DNA of 64,000 nt, taken from positions 1-64,000 of the forward strand of contig JAAFIF010000047.1 of the NCBI GenBank assembly GCA_013298625.1, in the 5' to 3' direction. This DNA is from Myxococcales bacterium. GTDB lineage: Bacteria > Myxococcota_A > Polyangia > Polyangiales > Ga0077539. This document shows positions 8,362-16,801 of this stretch, piece after piece. The notes under the pieces are model-generated. The model did no database searches. It had not been told where the DNA came from and saw only the letters and a program-made list of their open reading frames with translations. Numbering within the stretch: the stretch's first letter is position 1; every line of letters starts with the position of its first letter. The translations under genes were made by a program, and so were the position numbers.

Positions 8362-9309
8362 CTACCGTCGCCCGCGCAGCGCCCTGACCTCGCGCTGCAG
8401 TTGCTCGATCTGCCGCTGCTGCGTCTGCACTGTGGCGAGCAGCAGGCTCGTGTAGCCGTAGAGATCCACCCCTGAAATATCAGGGTCGCGCGCGTAGCGA
8501 TGGGTGCTCTGGTCTTCGTAGACGAACCCCAGGCGACGCCGTCCCGCGAGCGCGGGGTCCGTGTACTCGTAGGTCGCGAGCCGCGTTCGAAGCACGTCGC
8601 GGCTGAGCTGCTCGCGCTCGTCGTCGCGCACGTACTCGATCGCGCGCTTCGCGCGGCGCGTGGAGATCGGGCAGTTGTTGCCGCTGGCCGTCCACACCCC
8701 GCCCTGGCACTGCCTTCCGCCCATCACGCCGTAGGTCTCGCAGTCGTAGTCGCACCGCTGCCCTTCGGGCGCGCACGCGGTCCCGAGGTTGGGCTGCGTC
8801 GCGGGGCAGCCCATCGAAGGGTTGGGCGCGTTGCACTGCCATAGCAGCGGTCCGTCGCAGCGTTCGAGCGGAAAGCTCCTGCAGTTCGTGCAGCGACACA
8901 GCAGCCCGTCGTACGCGCACGCCGCGTCGAGCGGCGCGCACGCTTGCCCGCTTGCCGCCTCGCGCGTCGCGGGGCACTGCGCGGTCGGCGTGATCGGCGC
9001 GCACGTCGGCACGCTCACTGTCCACAACCCCATGCTGCACGTGGCCGTCGGCCGGCAGCGCTCGCGCGGATCCGAGCCGTATTGACACACTGTCAACTCC
9101 CGCCCGCACGGGGTCATGGCCGCGGGAATCCCCGCGGGACATGGCCCCGATGGCCCCGCGTCGGGCCCTGTGTCGGCGCTTGCGTCCTCTCGGTTTGCGC
9201 TGTCTGCGCGCGCGTCCGCGCCGCTGTCGGGGCTCACGGACTGCGCGCTGCACGCCGCGACGAGCGCGAGCGGAGCGAAGACGCAATGGGCGATCGATCG
9301 TCGTTGCAT
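8362..9309 (-). CDS. Lipoprotein with C-terminal peptidase S74 (tail-spike chaperone) domain
   Basis: 315 residues. A signal peptide with lipobox LVAAC is followed by an Asp/Ser/Ala-rich linker and a Cys-rich middle (about 14 Cys). The C-terminal 100 residues resemble the S74 intramolecular chaperone: STRRAKRAIEYV matches the usual SDxRxKxxI start, RTRLATYEYTD and RRRLGFVYEDQ match the core beta strands, and a C-terminal coiled coil (QTQQRQIEQLQREVRALRG) matches the family end. In phage tail spikes this domain drives trimerisation and then cleaves itself. I chose the ATG at 9309 because it opens the signal peptide. A trimeric surface protein is inferred; the catalytic Ser/Lys pair could not be placed with certainty. 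Confidence 0.75.
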   Translation of the reverse strand: MQRRSIAHCVFAPLALVAACSAQSVSPDSGADARADSANREDASADTGPDAGPSGPCPAGIPAAMTPCGRELTVCQYGSDPRERCRPTATCSMGLWTVSVPTCAPITPTAQCPATREAASGQACAPLDAACAYDGLLCRCTNCRSFPLERCDGPLLWQCNAPNPSMGCPATQPNLGTACAPEGQRCDYDCETYGVMGGRQCQGGVWTASGNNCPISTRRAKRAIEYVRDDEREQLSRDVLRTRLATYEYTDPALAGRRRLGFVYEDQSTHRYARDPDISGVDLYGYTSLLLATVQTQQRQIEQLQREVRALRGRR

Positions 9310-9356
9310 GGCTACCTCTGCGCGAGAGCCTAGCAACGACCGTGCGTAGCGCGCGC

Positions 9357-10376
9357 TCAGCCGCCGGAGACGAGGGCCTTTCGCACGAAGAGGTCTTCGA
9401 GGCTCTCTCTGCGCGGGGTGACCGCGACGATCCTCGCGCCGTGCTTGCGGGCTTCGTCGATCACTGCGTCGGCGGTCGCGTCGCCCTCGACCGTGAAGAC
9501 GGTGTTGTCGCCCATCGGGTCGACGCGCAGGGCTTTCGCCGAGAGCGCAGAACGAAGCGCGTCGTCGGTGACGGCGACCTCGATCTCGACGTGGCGGGCG
9601 TCGGCGCGAAGCAGGTCCGAGAGCTTTCCGTACGCGCTCATTTCTCCGCGGTGGATGATGGCGACGCGGTCGCAGAGCATCTCGACGTCGCTCAGGATGT
9701 GCGACGAGAAGAGCAGGGTGCGGCCCTTCTTCTTCTCTTCGAGCATGAGGTCGCGGACCTCTTTGCGGCCGATGGGATCGAGCCCGGTCATGGGCTCGTC
9801 GAGCACGAGCAATTCGGGCTCTCCGAGCAGCGCTTGCGCGAGGCCGAGGCGCTGCATCATCCCCTTGGAGTACTTGCGGACGGGGCGGTCCGCGGCGTGC
9901 CCGAGCCCGACGCGCTCGATGAGCTCGCTCGTGCGCTTGCGACGATCGAACGCGCTCAGGCCGACGAGCCTGCCGCAGAAGTCCATGAGCTCGTTGCCCG
10001 TGAGGTATTGATACAGGTACGGATTCTCTGGGAGAAACCCGAGCTTTCGTCGCGCCTCGGGGTCGGTCACCGCGCGGCCGAACAGCCTGGCGCTGCCCCG
10101 CGTCGGAAAGATCAGCCCGAGCAGCATCTTGAGCGTCGTGGTCTTTCCCGCGCCGTTGGGGCCGAGAAACCCGAAGATCTCGTTCTCGAAGACGCTGAAC
10201 GAGACGCCCTTCACGGCCTCGACGCGGCGGTGCAGCTTGTCGCTCGCGGGCAGCTTCGCGATGAGCTGCTCGATCGCGGTCGGCTCGGTCCCCGGCGGCC
10301 GCTCGGGCAAGCGCACCAGCCCGAGCGAGAACACCTTGACGACGTCCTGCACCTCGATGATGGCGCGCGCGCTCAT
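9357..10376 (-). CDS. ABC transporter ATP-binding protein
   Basis: 339 residues. Walker A GPNGAGKTT at about 70, the signature YSKGMMQR, Walker B LLVLDEPMTGLDP and a switch His in SSHILSD are all intact. The layout, with an extended C-terminal part of about 90 residues, is that of the DrrA/CcmA-like ABC-2 exporter ATPases. An insertion between the first beta strand and Walker A (GLVRLPERPPG to SDKLHRR) is longer than usual. Its ATG overlaps the stop codon of the upstream aminotransferase (ATGA), so the two are probably translationally coupled. No permease gene is adjacent, so the membrane partner and substrate are unknown. Confidence 0.9.
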   Translation of the reverse strand: MSARAIIEVQDVVKVFSLGLVRLPERPPGTEPTAIEQLIAKLPASDKLHRRVEAVKGVSFSVFENEIFGFLGPNGAGKTTTLKMLLGLIFPTRGSARLFGRAVTDPEARRKLGFLPENPYLYQYLTGNELMDFCGRLVGLSAFDRRKRTSELIERVGLGHAADRPVRKYSKGMMQRLGLAQALLGEPELLVLDEPMTGLDPIGRKEVRDLMLEEKKKGRTLLFSSHILSDVEMLCDRVAIIHRGEMSAYGKLSDLLRADARHVEIEVAVTDDALRSALSAKALRVDPMGDNTVFTVEGDATADAVIDEARKHGARIVAVTPRRESLEDLFVRKALVSGG

Positions 10377-11524
10377 AGCGTGACGTCGGTGCTTCCCAGC
10401 GCGAACTCAGCGCGGCGACGCACGACGTCGATGACCTTCGCCACGTCGCTCGAGGACATTCGCGTGTGAATGGGCAGGGCGACGCCGCTCTCGACGATGG
10501 CGTCTGCGTACGGCAGCTCGCGCGCGGTGTTGACCGCGTGCGCGGCGAACGGGGGCAGCCTGTGCAGCGCGTACGAGAGGATGTTGGCCTCGACGCCGTC
10601 TTCGCGCAGGACCTTCACGAGCGCGTCTCGGGCCGCGCGGCGCGTGCCGCTCGCGGGCTTCGGCAGTACGAAGCCGAGCGTCTGGTAGTTGACCGTCGCG
10701 CCCTCGGGGATCTTCTGCCACGCGAGCGCGAGGCCCGCGCGGATCTCGTCGCCGACCGCGCGGCGAACGCGCAGGATCTCAGCGAGCTTGCTCATCTGCA
10801 CGCGGCCGATCGCCGCTTGCATCTCGCTCATGCGCTCGTTGGGGCCGGCCTCGCGAAACACTCCCACTTCGACCTGGCCGTGGTTGCGCAGGGTGCGAAC
10901 GCGCGCGACGAGCTCGGGGCGGGACGACAGGACCATCCCGCCTTCGCCCGTGGTGACCACTTTGCGTGGGTGAAAGCTGAACGTCCCGAGGTCGCCTTGC
11001 AGCCCGCACGAGGCGCCGTCGATCGTGCTGCCGATCGCGCACGCCGCGTCCTCGACGATCGGAACGTCCCCAGCCACGCGGCGGATCCCCGCGATGTCCG
11101 CGGGCACGCCGAACTGGTCCACGGCGATGATCGCGCGGGTCTTCGGCGTGAGCAGCCGGGCCACGGCCTTGGGGTCGAGGTTGAACGTCGTCGGGAGCAC
11201 GTCGCACACGACGGGAACCGCGCCGCGCAACAGCACCGCGTTGCCGGGCGAGGGCCACGTCACGCTGGGCACGATCACTTCGTCGCCGGGGCCGACGTCG
11301 AGCGCGGCGAGGGCGAGCTCGAGCGCGCTGGTTCCGTTGGAGACAGCGACGGCGTGGGCCTCGCTCCCTGCGCCGATCACGGCGAGGGTCTCTCTCTCGA
11401 ACGCGGCGACCTCGGGGCCTTGAACGAGCATCCCCGAACGCAGGACACGCGCTGCAGCCGCTTCTTCTTGCTCGTCGAAGTGCGGGCGCGCCAATCGAAT
11501 CATCTCGGTCATCGTCTCGCGCAT
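10373..11524 (-). CDS. DegT/DnrJ/EryC1/StrS family PLP-dependent aminotransferase
   Basis: About 383 residues. The family makes amino-sugars from nucleotide-linked keto-sugars for polysaccharide or glycan synthesis. Seen: VSNGTSALELAL near the N-terminus, the EDAACAIGS loop whose Asp contacts the PLP ring, and FHPRKVVTTGEGGM with the PLP Lys. In-frame ATGs exist at 11524, 11512 and 11503. I used the first; the conserved MIRLARP start at 11503 is equally plausible. It is the first gene of a two-gene unit with the downstream ABC ATPase through an ATGA overlap, which hints at a glycan or glycolipid export role (inference). Confidence 0.9.
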   Translation of the reverse strand: MRETMTEMIRLARPHFDEQEEAAAARVLRSGMLVQGPEVAAFERETLAVIGAGSEAHAVAVSNGTSALELALAALDVGPGDEVIVPSVTWPSPGNAVLLRGAVPVVCDVLPTTFNLDPKAVARLLTPKTRAIIAVDQFGVPADIAGIRRVAGDVPIVEDAACAIGSTIDGASCGLQGDLGTFSFHPRKVVTTGEGGMVLSSRPELVARVRTLRNHGQVEVGVFREAGPNERMSEMQAAIGRVQMSKLAEILRVRRAVGDEIRAGLALAWQKIPEGATVNYQTLGFVLPKPASGTRRAARDALVKVLREDGVEANILSYALHRLPPFAAHAVNTARELPYADAIVESGVALPIHTRMSSSDVAKVIDVVRRRAEFALGSTDVTL

Positions 11525-11636
11525 GGTAGCTCTCGCGGCCAGAGGGGCGGTAGAACCTCCTGCGCCCGTTCGGTCGACGTTTCGAACCGTTGGCCGCGAT
11601 TGCCTCCGCCGCGCGGCCTCTATCAGCACGCTCACC

Positions 11637-12287
11637 ATGCTCTCGATCTTGCTCACGGTCCTCGCGCAATCGGTCACAGCGCCCGCGGTCGATCCTGCAG
11701 CGCCCGCGCAGGGAGCCGCGAGCGCTGCGACGACGACTCCCGCCGCGAATGTGCCCCCGGCGGAGTCGGGCCCGGCGCGCAGGCCTCCCTTCGAGTTTAC
11801 TGCGCAAATCGTGCTCGGAGGCGGCGCGCGATGGGCGCCCGGCGCGCTGCCGCCCGCGGGGTTCTTCACCCTCGCGTGGAGGGCGGACATGCTGTTCGGT
11901 CGCAGCACACCGCGGTCGTTCGGCGTGGGGCCGGCGCTGGCCGTGCGTCTCGATCACTTCGCCGACGTGGTTCCTTCGCTCGGCGCGAGCGTGCTGCTGC
12001 CGATCACCGAGGCGTTTCCGTTGGTGCTCACGCCCTCGTTTGCGCTGCGCTGGGACGGGGCGAGCTGGGCGCCGGGCGCGTCGGGGCGATTGTTCTGGGG
12101 CGCGCGCTCGCACAACTATCACGGCGTGTACGCGCTCTCGATCGGGCTGTGGGTCGAGGCGCGGCATTTCTTCGAGCCGCAAGGGACGACGGACATCGCC
12201 GCGGGGATCGACGTCGACCTGCAAGTGCTCGCGATCCCCTTCGTGGCCCTGTACGTCGAGCTCTTTCGTCGCACGCGCTCGAACTGA
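11637..12287 (+). CDS. Secreted/outer-membrane protein of unknown function
   Basis: 216 residues. I chose the ATG at 11637 because it opens a signal peptide (MLSILLTVLAQSV); an earlier in-frame start at 11523 would add an implausible Arg-rich leader. A Pro/Ala-rich linker runs to about residue 55. The rest consists of alternating short amphipathic strands (FTAQIVLGGG, FGVGPALAVRLDHF, PLVLTPSFALRWDG, ALSIGLWVEARHFF), typical of a small outer-membrane barrel. It ends in RRTRSN rather than an aromatic residue. No family recognised. Confidence 0.6.
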   Translation: MLSILLTVLAQSVTAPAVDPAAPAQGAASAATTTPAANVPPAESGPARRPPFEFTAQIVLGGGARWAPGALPPAGFFTLAWRADMLFGRSTPRSFGVGPALAVRLDHFADVVPSLGASVLLPITEAFPLVLTPSFALRWDGASWAPGASGRLFWGARSHNYHGVYALSIGLWVEARHFFEPQGTTDIAAGIDVDLQVLAIPFVALYVELFRRTRSN

Positions 12288-12353
12288 GCGACGCGCGCCG
12301 GTGACTTCGCGCAATGGCCGCGCGCGATTGAGGTACGCTCGTCGACGAAAGCG

Positions 12354-14318
12354 ATGACTCACGCACTTCGTTCACGGATCGCGCTGCTGACCCTGTGCCT
12401 CGCCGCGTGCGGCGGCGGAAGCGCAACCAACAGCAACGCCAACAGCAACGCCAACGCCAACGCGAGCGGCGCGACCAGCGGTAGCGAGCAGACGCAGGCC
12501 GTCGTCGCGCAAGACGACGTGTCCGAGGTCGCGGCGCCCAACGAGCTCGTCGCGCTCGTGCGCGCCACCAGCGTGCGCGCGGTCGCCTCTCGCATCGCGC
12601 GCTTCGGGTTTCTCACCGAAGCCCAGGCGAACGGAATGGCGTCGGAGATCCTCTCGCAGTTTCTCGGCAACGAAGCGCTCTCGCGCGTCGTGCGCACCGA
12701 GCGACCGATGGACGGCGCCGTCGTGTTGGCCGGCGGACGGCCCGCGTTCGTCGTGTCCTTCGCCGTCCCGACGCCGAGCGAGACCGTGCGTCGCGTCGGC
12801 AACGGCTACCGCGCGCGCTCCGTTGGCAACGGCGTGATCGAGCTCACCCTGCAGCGCGACGAGCAGCAGAGCGGGCCGCGCGACCCCGAGGACGACCTCG
12901 AGCGCGAAGAGAACGTGTGCTTCGTCTCGCCGACGCCCTCGCCCGCTGAAGGCCGCCTGACGTGCACGACCGGCGCGCGCTCGGCGCTCGAGCTCGTCAC
13001 GCCCTTTCTCGCGCGCACGCTCACGCGCCGCGAATCGCGGCAGGACGCGATCGTCGCGACGGTGTTTCCCAACGCCGTGCGCGCGATGGCCGGCAGCGAC
13101 GTCAACCGCGGCTTCGACGAGCTCGATCGCTCGGTCGACCGCGAGCTCGGATCGAGCGCGAACCAGGGGCTGCTCCGCCACGCCGACCTGCGCCAGGCCC
13201 TCTTGCGGCTCGCGCAGGACGTGACCGGCAACCTCCGCTCGCTCTGGACAGAGACCCATGGAATCGATCTCGCCGTCACCTTCGACGACCAGCGCGTGCG
13301 CCTCGTCGGCAGCGTCGATCTGCACAACCCCACCGGCTCGTACGCGCGCGGGCTGATCGACGGCTCGCGCGCCGCGCCCGCGATGCCCGAGCAGTTTCTG
13401 CAGCGCATCCCGTCGGACGTCGGAATGGTCATCACCGGCGGCTTCGGCCAGCAGCTCGCTGCTCCCTTCGCGCGCCCGATCAACGACATCGTCACCGCCC
13501 TCGCGCGCAGCGAAGCGCGCCTGCCCGCGCCGCTCGTCACGCAGCTGCAGGGCGTGATCACGCACATGTTCGACCACAGCGTGAGCGTCGCCGCGGGCGT
13601 CGGCGCTGACGCTCAAGGGCAGCTCGGCTCGGTCTCGATCTCGCGCTTCAACGACCCCGCGCACGCCACGCAGTTCGTCGCGGACTACCGCCAGACCGTC
13701 ACGATCCTGCGCAACCCGGCGTTCTCGCGCGCGGTCGACACGTTCATGCGCCAGATGGACGTGCCCCGCATGAACATCGATTGGCGTCAGGTGCGCGAGC
13801 TGCCCGCGGCTGGGCTACCCGCGGGGGCGTTTGTCTTTCAGACGCCTGATTTTCAGGCGATCGCGCGGCAGGTCAACGAGACGCCGGCCCGCCCGCCGAC
13901 CGGCCCGCGTCCGCGCGCCACGCGCCCCGCCGCGGTCCCCGTGCACCAGTACCTGGTCGTACCCGAAGGCGCGTACGTGACCATCGTGCACGGCCGCGAC
14001 GTGCGCGCGCAGTGGGCGCAGGTGGCAGCACGCACCGGCCCGGCGATCGACCTCGGCGCCCATGGCGCGCGGCCCGGAGCGTTTGCGATGGCCATCATCC
14101 CGGCGGGCTTTCCTTCGCTGATGGCGGGCTCGGGCGCGCCCGACGCGGCGCGGACCGCCGCCACCACGCGGACGTTTATCAACCGCATGCCCGACCGCGG
14201 CGCGACGCCGGCGATCTTTCGCATGAGCAACGCCGAGGTCGACGGCAACCAGCGCTTCTCGCTCGAGATCGAAGTGCAAGCGAGCACCCTCACGGGCCTC
14301 GCGGCTGCGATGCGCTGA
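12354..14318 (+). CDS. Lipoprotein of unknown function with Asn-rich linker
   Basis: 654 residues. The signal peptide ends in lipobox CLAAC and is followed by a low-complexity SNAN repeat encoded by a 6-bp DNA repeat at about 12424-12465. A large soluble region without recognised motifs follows. A Pro/Arg-rich linker at about residues 510-530 precedes a last domain of about 120 residues. The gene starts 66 bp after the preceding stop and may share its promoter. Outer-membrane or periplasmic anchoring is expected from the lipobox. Function unknown. Confidence 0.7.
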   Translation: MTHALRSRIALLTLCLAACGGGSATNSNANSNANANASGATSGSEQTQAVVAQDDVSEVAAPNELVALVRATSVRAVASRIARFGFLTEAQANGMASEILSQFLGNEALSRVVRTERPMDGAVVLAGGRPAFVVSFAVPTPSETVRRVGNGYRARSVGNGVIELTLQRDEQQSGPRDPEDDLEREENVCFVSPTPSPAEGRLTCTTGARSALELVTPFLARTLTRRESRQDAIVATVFPNAVRAMAGSDVNRGFDELDRSVDRELGSSANQGLLRHADLRQALLRLAQDVTGNLRSLWTETHGIDLAVTFDDQRVRLVGSVDLHNPTGSYARGLIDGSRAAPAMPEQFLQRIPSDVGMVITGGFGQQLAAPFARPINDIVTALARSEARLPAPLVTQLQGVITHMFDHSVSVAAGVGADAQGQLGSVSISRFNDPAHATQFVADYRQTVTILRNPAFSRAVDTFMRQMDVPRMNIDWRQVRELPAAGLPAGAFVFQTPDFQAIARQVNETPARPPTGPRPRATRPAAVPVHQYLVVPEGAYVTIVHGRDVRAQWAQVAARTGPAIDLGAHGARPGAFAMAIIPAGFPSLMAGSGAPDAARTAATTRTFINRMPDRGATPAIFRMSNAEVDGNQRFSLEIEVQASTLTGLAAAMR

Positions 14319-14435
14319 GCGCGCGCTGCGCTCGCGGGGGATTCAGGGAGAATCGTTGACCGTTGCAAGACCGGCCATCGCGCAGAGCTCGCGCGGGTCC
14401 GCAGCGTACCGTTGCGCGAAGGACCCAACCGCACA

Positions 14436-15854
14436 ATGAACGATCGCTCGCTCTGCACGTGCTCGGCGCTGTGCCTCGCGCTCGCCGCGTGTCCGCCCTC
14501 TCTGCCCGGCGCCGACGCGGGCGCGGACGCCGCCTCGAGCTGCCCTGTCGCGAGCGGCGCAGGCGTCGATCATCGCGGCTCGATTGCCGCGGACGAGACG
14601 TGGCGCGCCGCTGAAAATCCTCACCGAATCGACACAACCGGCCTCGTGATCGCGGGCTCGGTCACGATGGAGCCCTGCGTCGTCGTCGAGATGGCCGCAG
14701 GGGCGCGGGTCACCATCGCTGCTCCCGCAGGCGCGTCGCGCGCGCGATGGATCGCCCGCGGAGAGTCCAACCGAGTCGTGACGATCCGTCGCGCGAGCAG
14801 CGCTCGGTGGAGCCAGATCAACGTTACGGACACGGGGCTGCTCGATTTCGAGCACGCCGTGGTCGAGGGCGGAGGAGGCAGCGGTCGCGATCAAGCGCAG
14901 GGCGGCGCGATCTACTCGCTCGCTGGCCCAGAGGCCGCCGCGCGCTCGACGCCGGTGCTTCGCCTGCGGTCTGTGCGCGTCGCCGACAGCGCGGGCTACG
15001 GCATTTCGCTAGGCGGAACAGCGGGGTTCACCGACGACTCTCAGTCGCTCACGATCACCGGCGCGGGCGCCGCGCCGATGGCCGAGGGCGCTCGTGACGG
15101 GCGCGCTCCGCTGTGGATTCGAACGCCGTCGGTGCAGACCATCCCCTCGGGGACGTACACGGGCAACGCGCGAGACGAGATCGACGTCGAGTCCGCGCAG
15201 AACGTGCTCGAGTCCGAGCGCTTCAACGATCGAGGCGTCGCGTATCGAGTGCTGACCACGATCGTCGTTCGACCGGCCGAGCCCACGCAGACCGCCGCGC
15301 TCACGATCGAGCCCGGCGTCACGTTGCGATTCATCAACAGCCGCGGCGCTGGACGCCCCGGCGACCTCGCGCTGCGCCTCGGAGACCGAGGGCGCACGCC
15401 GGCCGAGCCGCTGCTCACGCGGCTGATCGCCGACGGGACCGCCGAGCGCCCCATTCGACTCGAGTCCGCAGAGGCCGCCCCTGCGCCCGGCGATTGGGCG
15501 GGCGTGCAGCACGGGCCGTCGCCGACGAGCGGCAACGTCGTGCGGTTCGTCACCGTCGCGCACGCCGGCGGAGAGAGCAGCACGACGGGCTTCGGCTGCG
15601 GGCCGTCCGACAACGACGCTGCGTATATGATTTACGGGTGGGTTCCGACCGAGGCGTTCATCGCGAACTCGACGGTCCGCGACTCGCGCGCGAGCGGAAT
15701 CGTCCTGGGTTTCTCCACGGATTCGACGCCGCCGTCGTTCAAGGCCACCAACCACTTCGTCAACATCGGCAACGGCTGCGATGTCGCGCGCTGGCGCAAC
15801 GCGAGCGACAACAGCTGCCCCGGGAGCGTCAACGGCTCGCCCGTGTGCTTGTGA
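14436..15854 (+). CDS. Lipoprotein, probable right-handed parallel beta-helix
   Basis: 472 residues. I chose the ATG at 14436 because it opens a signal peptide with lipobox ALAAC; the frame is open for a few codons upstream. An Asp/Ala linker follows. The body shows repeated strand-turn units (VTIAAPAGASRARWIARG, LTIEPGVTLRFINSRG, NVVRFVTVAHAGG, FIANSTVRDSRASGI) of the kind that builds a right-handed beta-helix, as in many polysaccharide-binding or pectate-lyase-like proteins. No catalytic signature is visible. The following gene, aroE, starts 32 bp after its stop. Confidence 0.7.
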   Translation: MNDRSLCTCSALCLALAACPPSLPGADAGADAASSCPVASGAGVDHRGSIAADETWRAAENPHRIDTTGLVIAGSVTMEPCVVVEMAAGARVTIAAPAGASRARWIARGESNRVVTIRRASSARWSQINVTDTGLLDFEHAVVEGGGGSGRDQAQGGAIYSLAGPEAAARSTPVLRLRSVRVADSAGYGISLGGTAGFTDDSQSLTITGAGAAPMAEGARDGRAPLWIRTPSVQTIPSGTYTGNARDEIDVESAQNVLESERFNDRGVAYRVLTTIVVRPAEPTQTAALTIEPGVTLRFINSRGAGRPGDLALRLGDRGRTPAEPLLTRLIADGTAERPIRLESAEAAPAPGDWAGVQHGPSPTSGNVVRFVTVAHAGGESSTTGFGCGPSDNDAAYMIYGWVPTEAFIANSTVRDSRASGIVLGFSTDSTPPSFKATNHFVNIGNGCDVARWRNASDNSCPGSVNGSPVCL

Positions 15855-15885
15855 CGTCCGAGCGCGTATCGTGTCGGTCGCTCGC

Positions 15886-16785
15886 ATGACGACGGCTCGC
15901 ACACGACTGCTCGCGCTGCTCGGACACCCCGTCGCGCACTCTCGCTCTCCCGCGATGATGACCGCGGCGCTCGCCTCCCTCGGGCGCGCAGAGGACTTCA
16001 GCTACCTCGCCTTCGACGTCGGGCCCGAGGCGCTCGCGGACACGCTGCGCTCGCTCTCGGTCCTCGGGTGCGCGGGGGCCAACGTCACCGTCCCCCACAA
16101 GCGCGCGGCGCTCTCGCTTTGTGCTGTGGTCGACGACGACGCGCGGCGCATCGGCGCGGCCAACGTGCTCGCGCCCATCAGCGGCGGGTTCTCTGCGCAC
16201 AACACGGACGCGCCTGGCGCGGCGCGCGCGCTGGTCGACGCGGGCGTCTCGATCGCCGGCGCGAGGGTGTTGCTCGTCGGCGCTGGGGGCGCGGCGCGCG
16301 CGGTCGCCGTCGGCCTCGCGCGCGAAGGGGCGCGCTCGGTCTCGGTCATCGCGCGGGACATCGATCGCGCAAGAGAGTGCGCCCGCGTGTGCGACGGCCT
16401 CGGAGTTCGCGAGCACGAAGGGCTGCCGTGGAGCGACGCCGAGGCGCGCGCCGCCCACGCCCGCGCGGACATCATCGTGCAGTGCACTCCTCTCGGGATG
16501 GAGAAGGCGGGCGAGGGGCAGTCGCATCGTGTGCACGATGATGCATACGTTCGCGCGCGGTCGTGGCTGGCGCACGCGAGCGCGCGGTCGGTGGCGATGG
16601 ACCTCGTGTACGCGCCGGTGCGAACGGCGTGGCTCGAGTCCGCGCGCTCACAGGGGCTGAAGACCGTCGACGGGCTGGGAATGCTCGCGCACCAAGGCGC
16701 GCTGGCCCTCGCTCGGTGGTGCGGTGGTGCGCCGTCGGCGAAGGCGCTCCGTCGATTTCTCGACGAGGCGGGGGCGGGCGGATAG
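15886..16785 (+). CDS. aroE: Shikimate dehydrogenase (NADP+)
   Basis: 299 residues. The enzyme reduces 3-dehydroshikimate to shikimate in aromatic amino-acid synthesis. Visible: the shikimate-binding HSRSPAM loop, the catalytic Lys in ANVTVPHKRAA, the partner Asp in HNTDAPGA, the dinucleotide-binding GAGGAARAVA, the QCTPLGM strand, DLVYAPVRTAWL, and the closing GLGMLAHQGALA. ATG at 15886 begins the conserved LLALLGHPVAHSRSP; the frame runs further up but overlaps the preceding gene. At about 300 residues it is slightly longer than the family norm because of Ala-rich loops. No other shikimate-pathway gene is nearby, so it stands apart from an aro operon. Confidence 0.95.
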   Translation: MTTARTRLLALLGHPVAHSRSPAMMTAALASLGRAEDFSYLAFDVGPEALADTLRSLSVLGCAGANVTVPHKRAALSLCAVVDDDARRIGAANVLAPISGGFSAHNTDAPGAARALVDAGVSIAGARVLLVGAGGAARAVAVGLAREGARSVSVIARDIDRARECARVCDGLGVREHEGLPWSDAEARAAHARADIIVQCTPLGMEKAGEGQSHRVHDDAYVRARSWLAHASARSVAMDLVYAPVRTAWLESARSQGLKTVDGLGMLAHQGALALARWCGGAPSAKALRRFLDEAGAGG

Positions 16786-16801
16786 GTTCCAGGTCCGCAC
16801 C

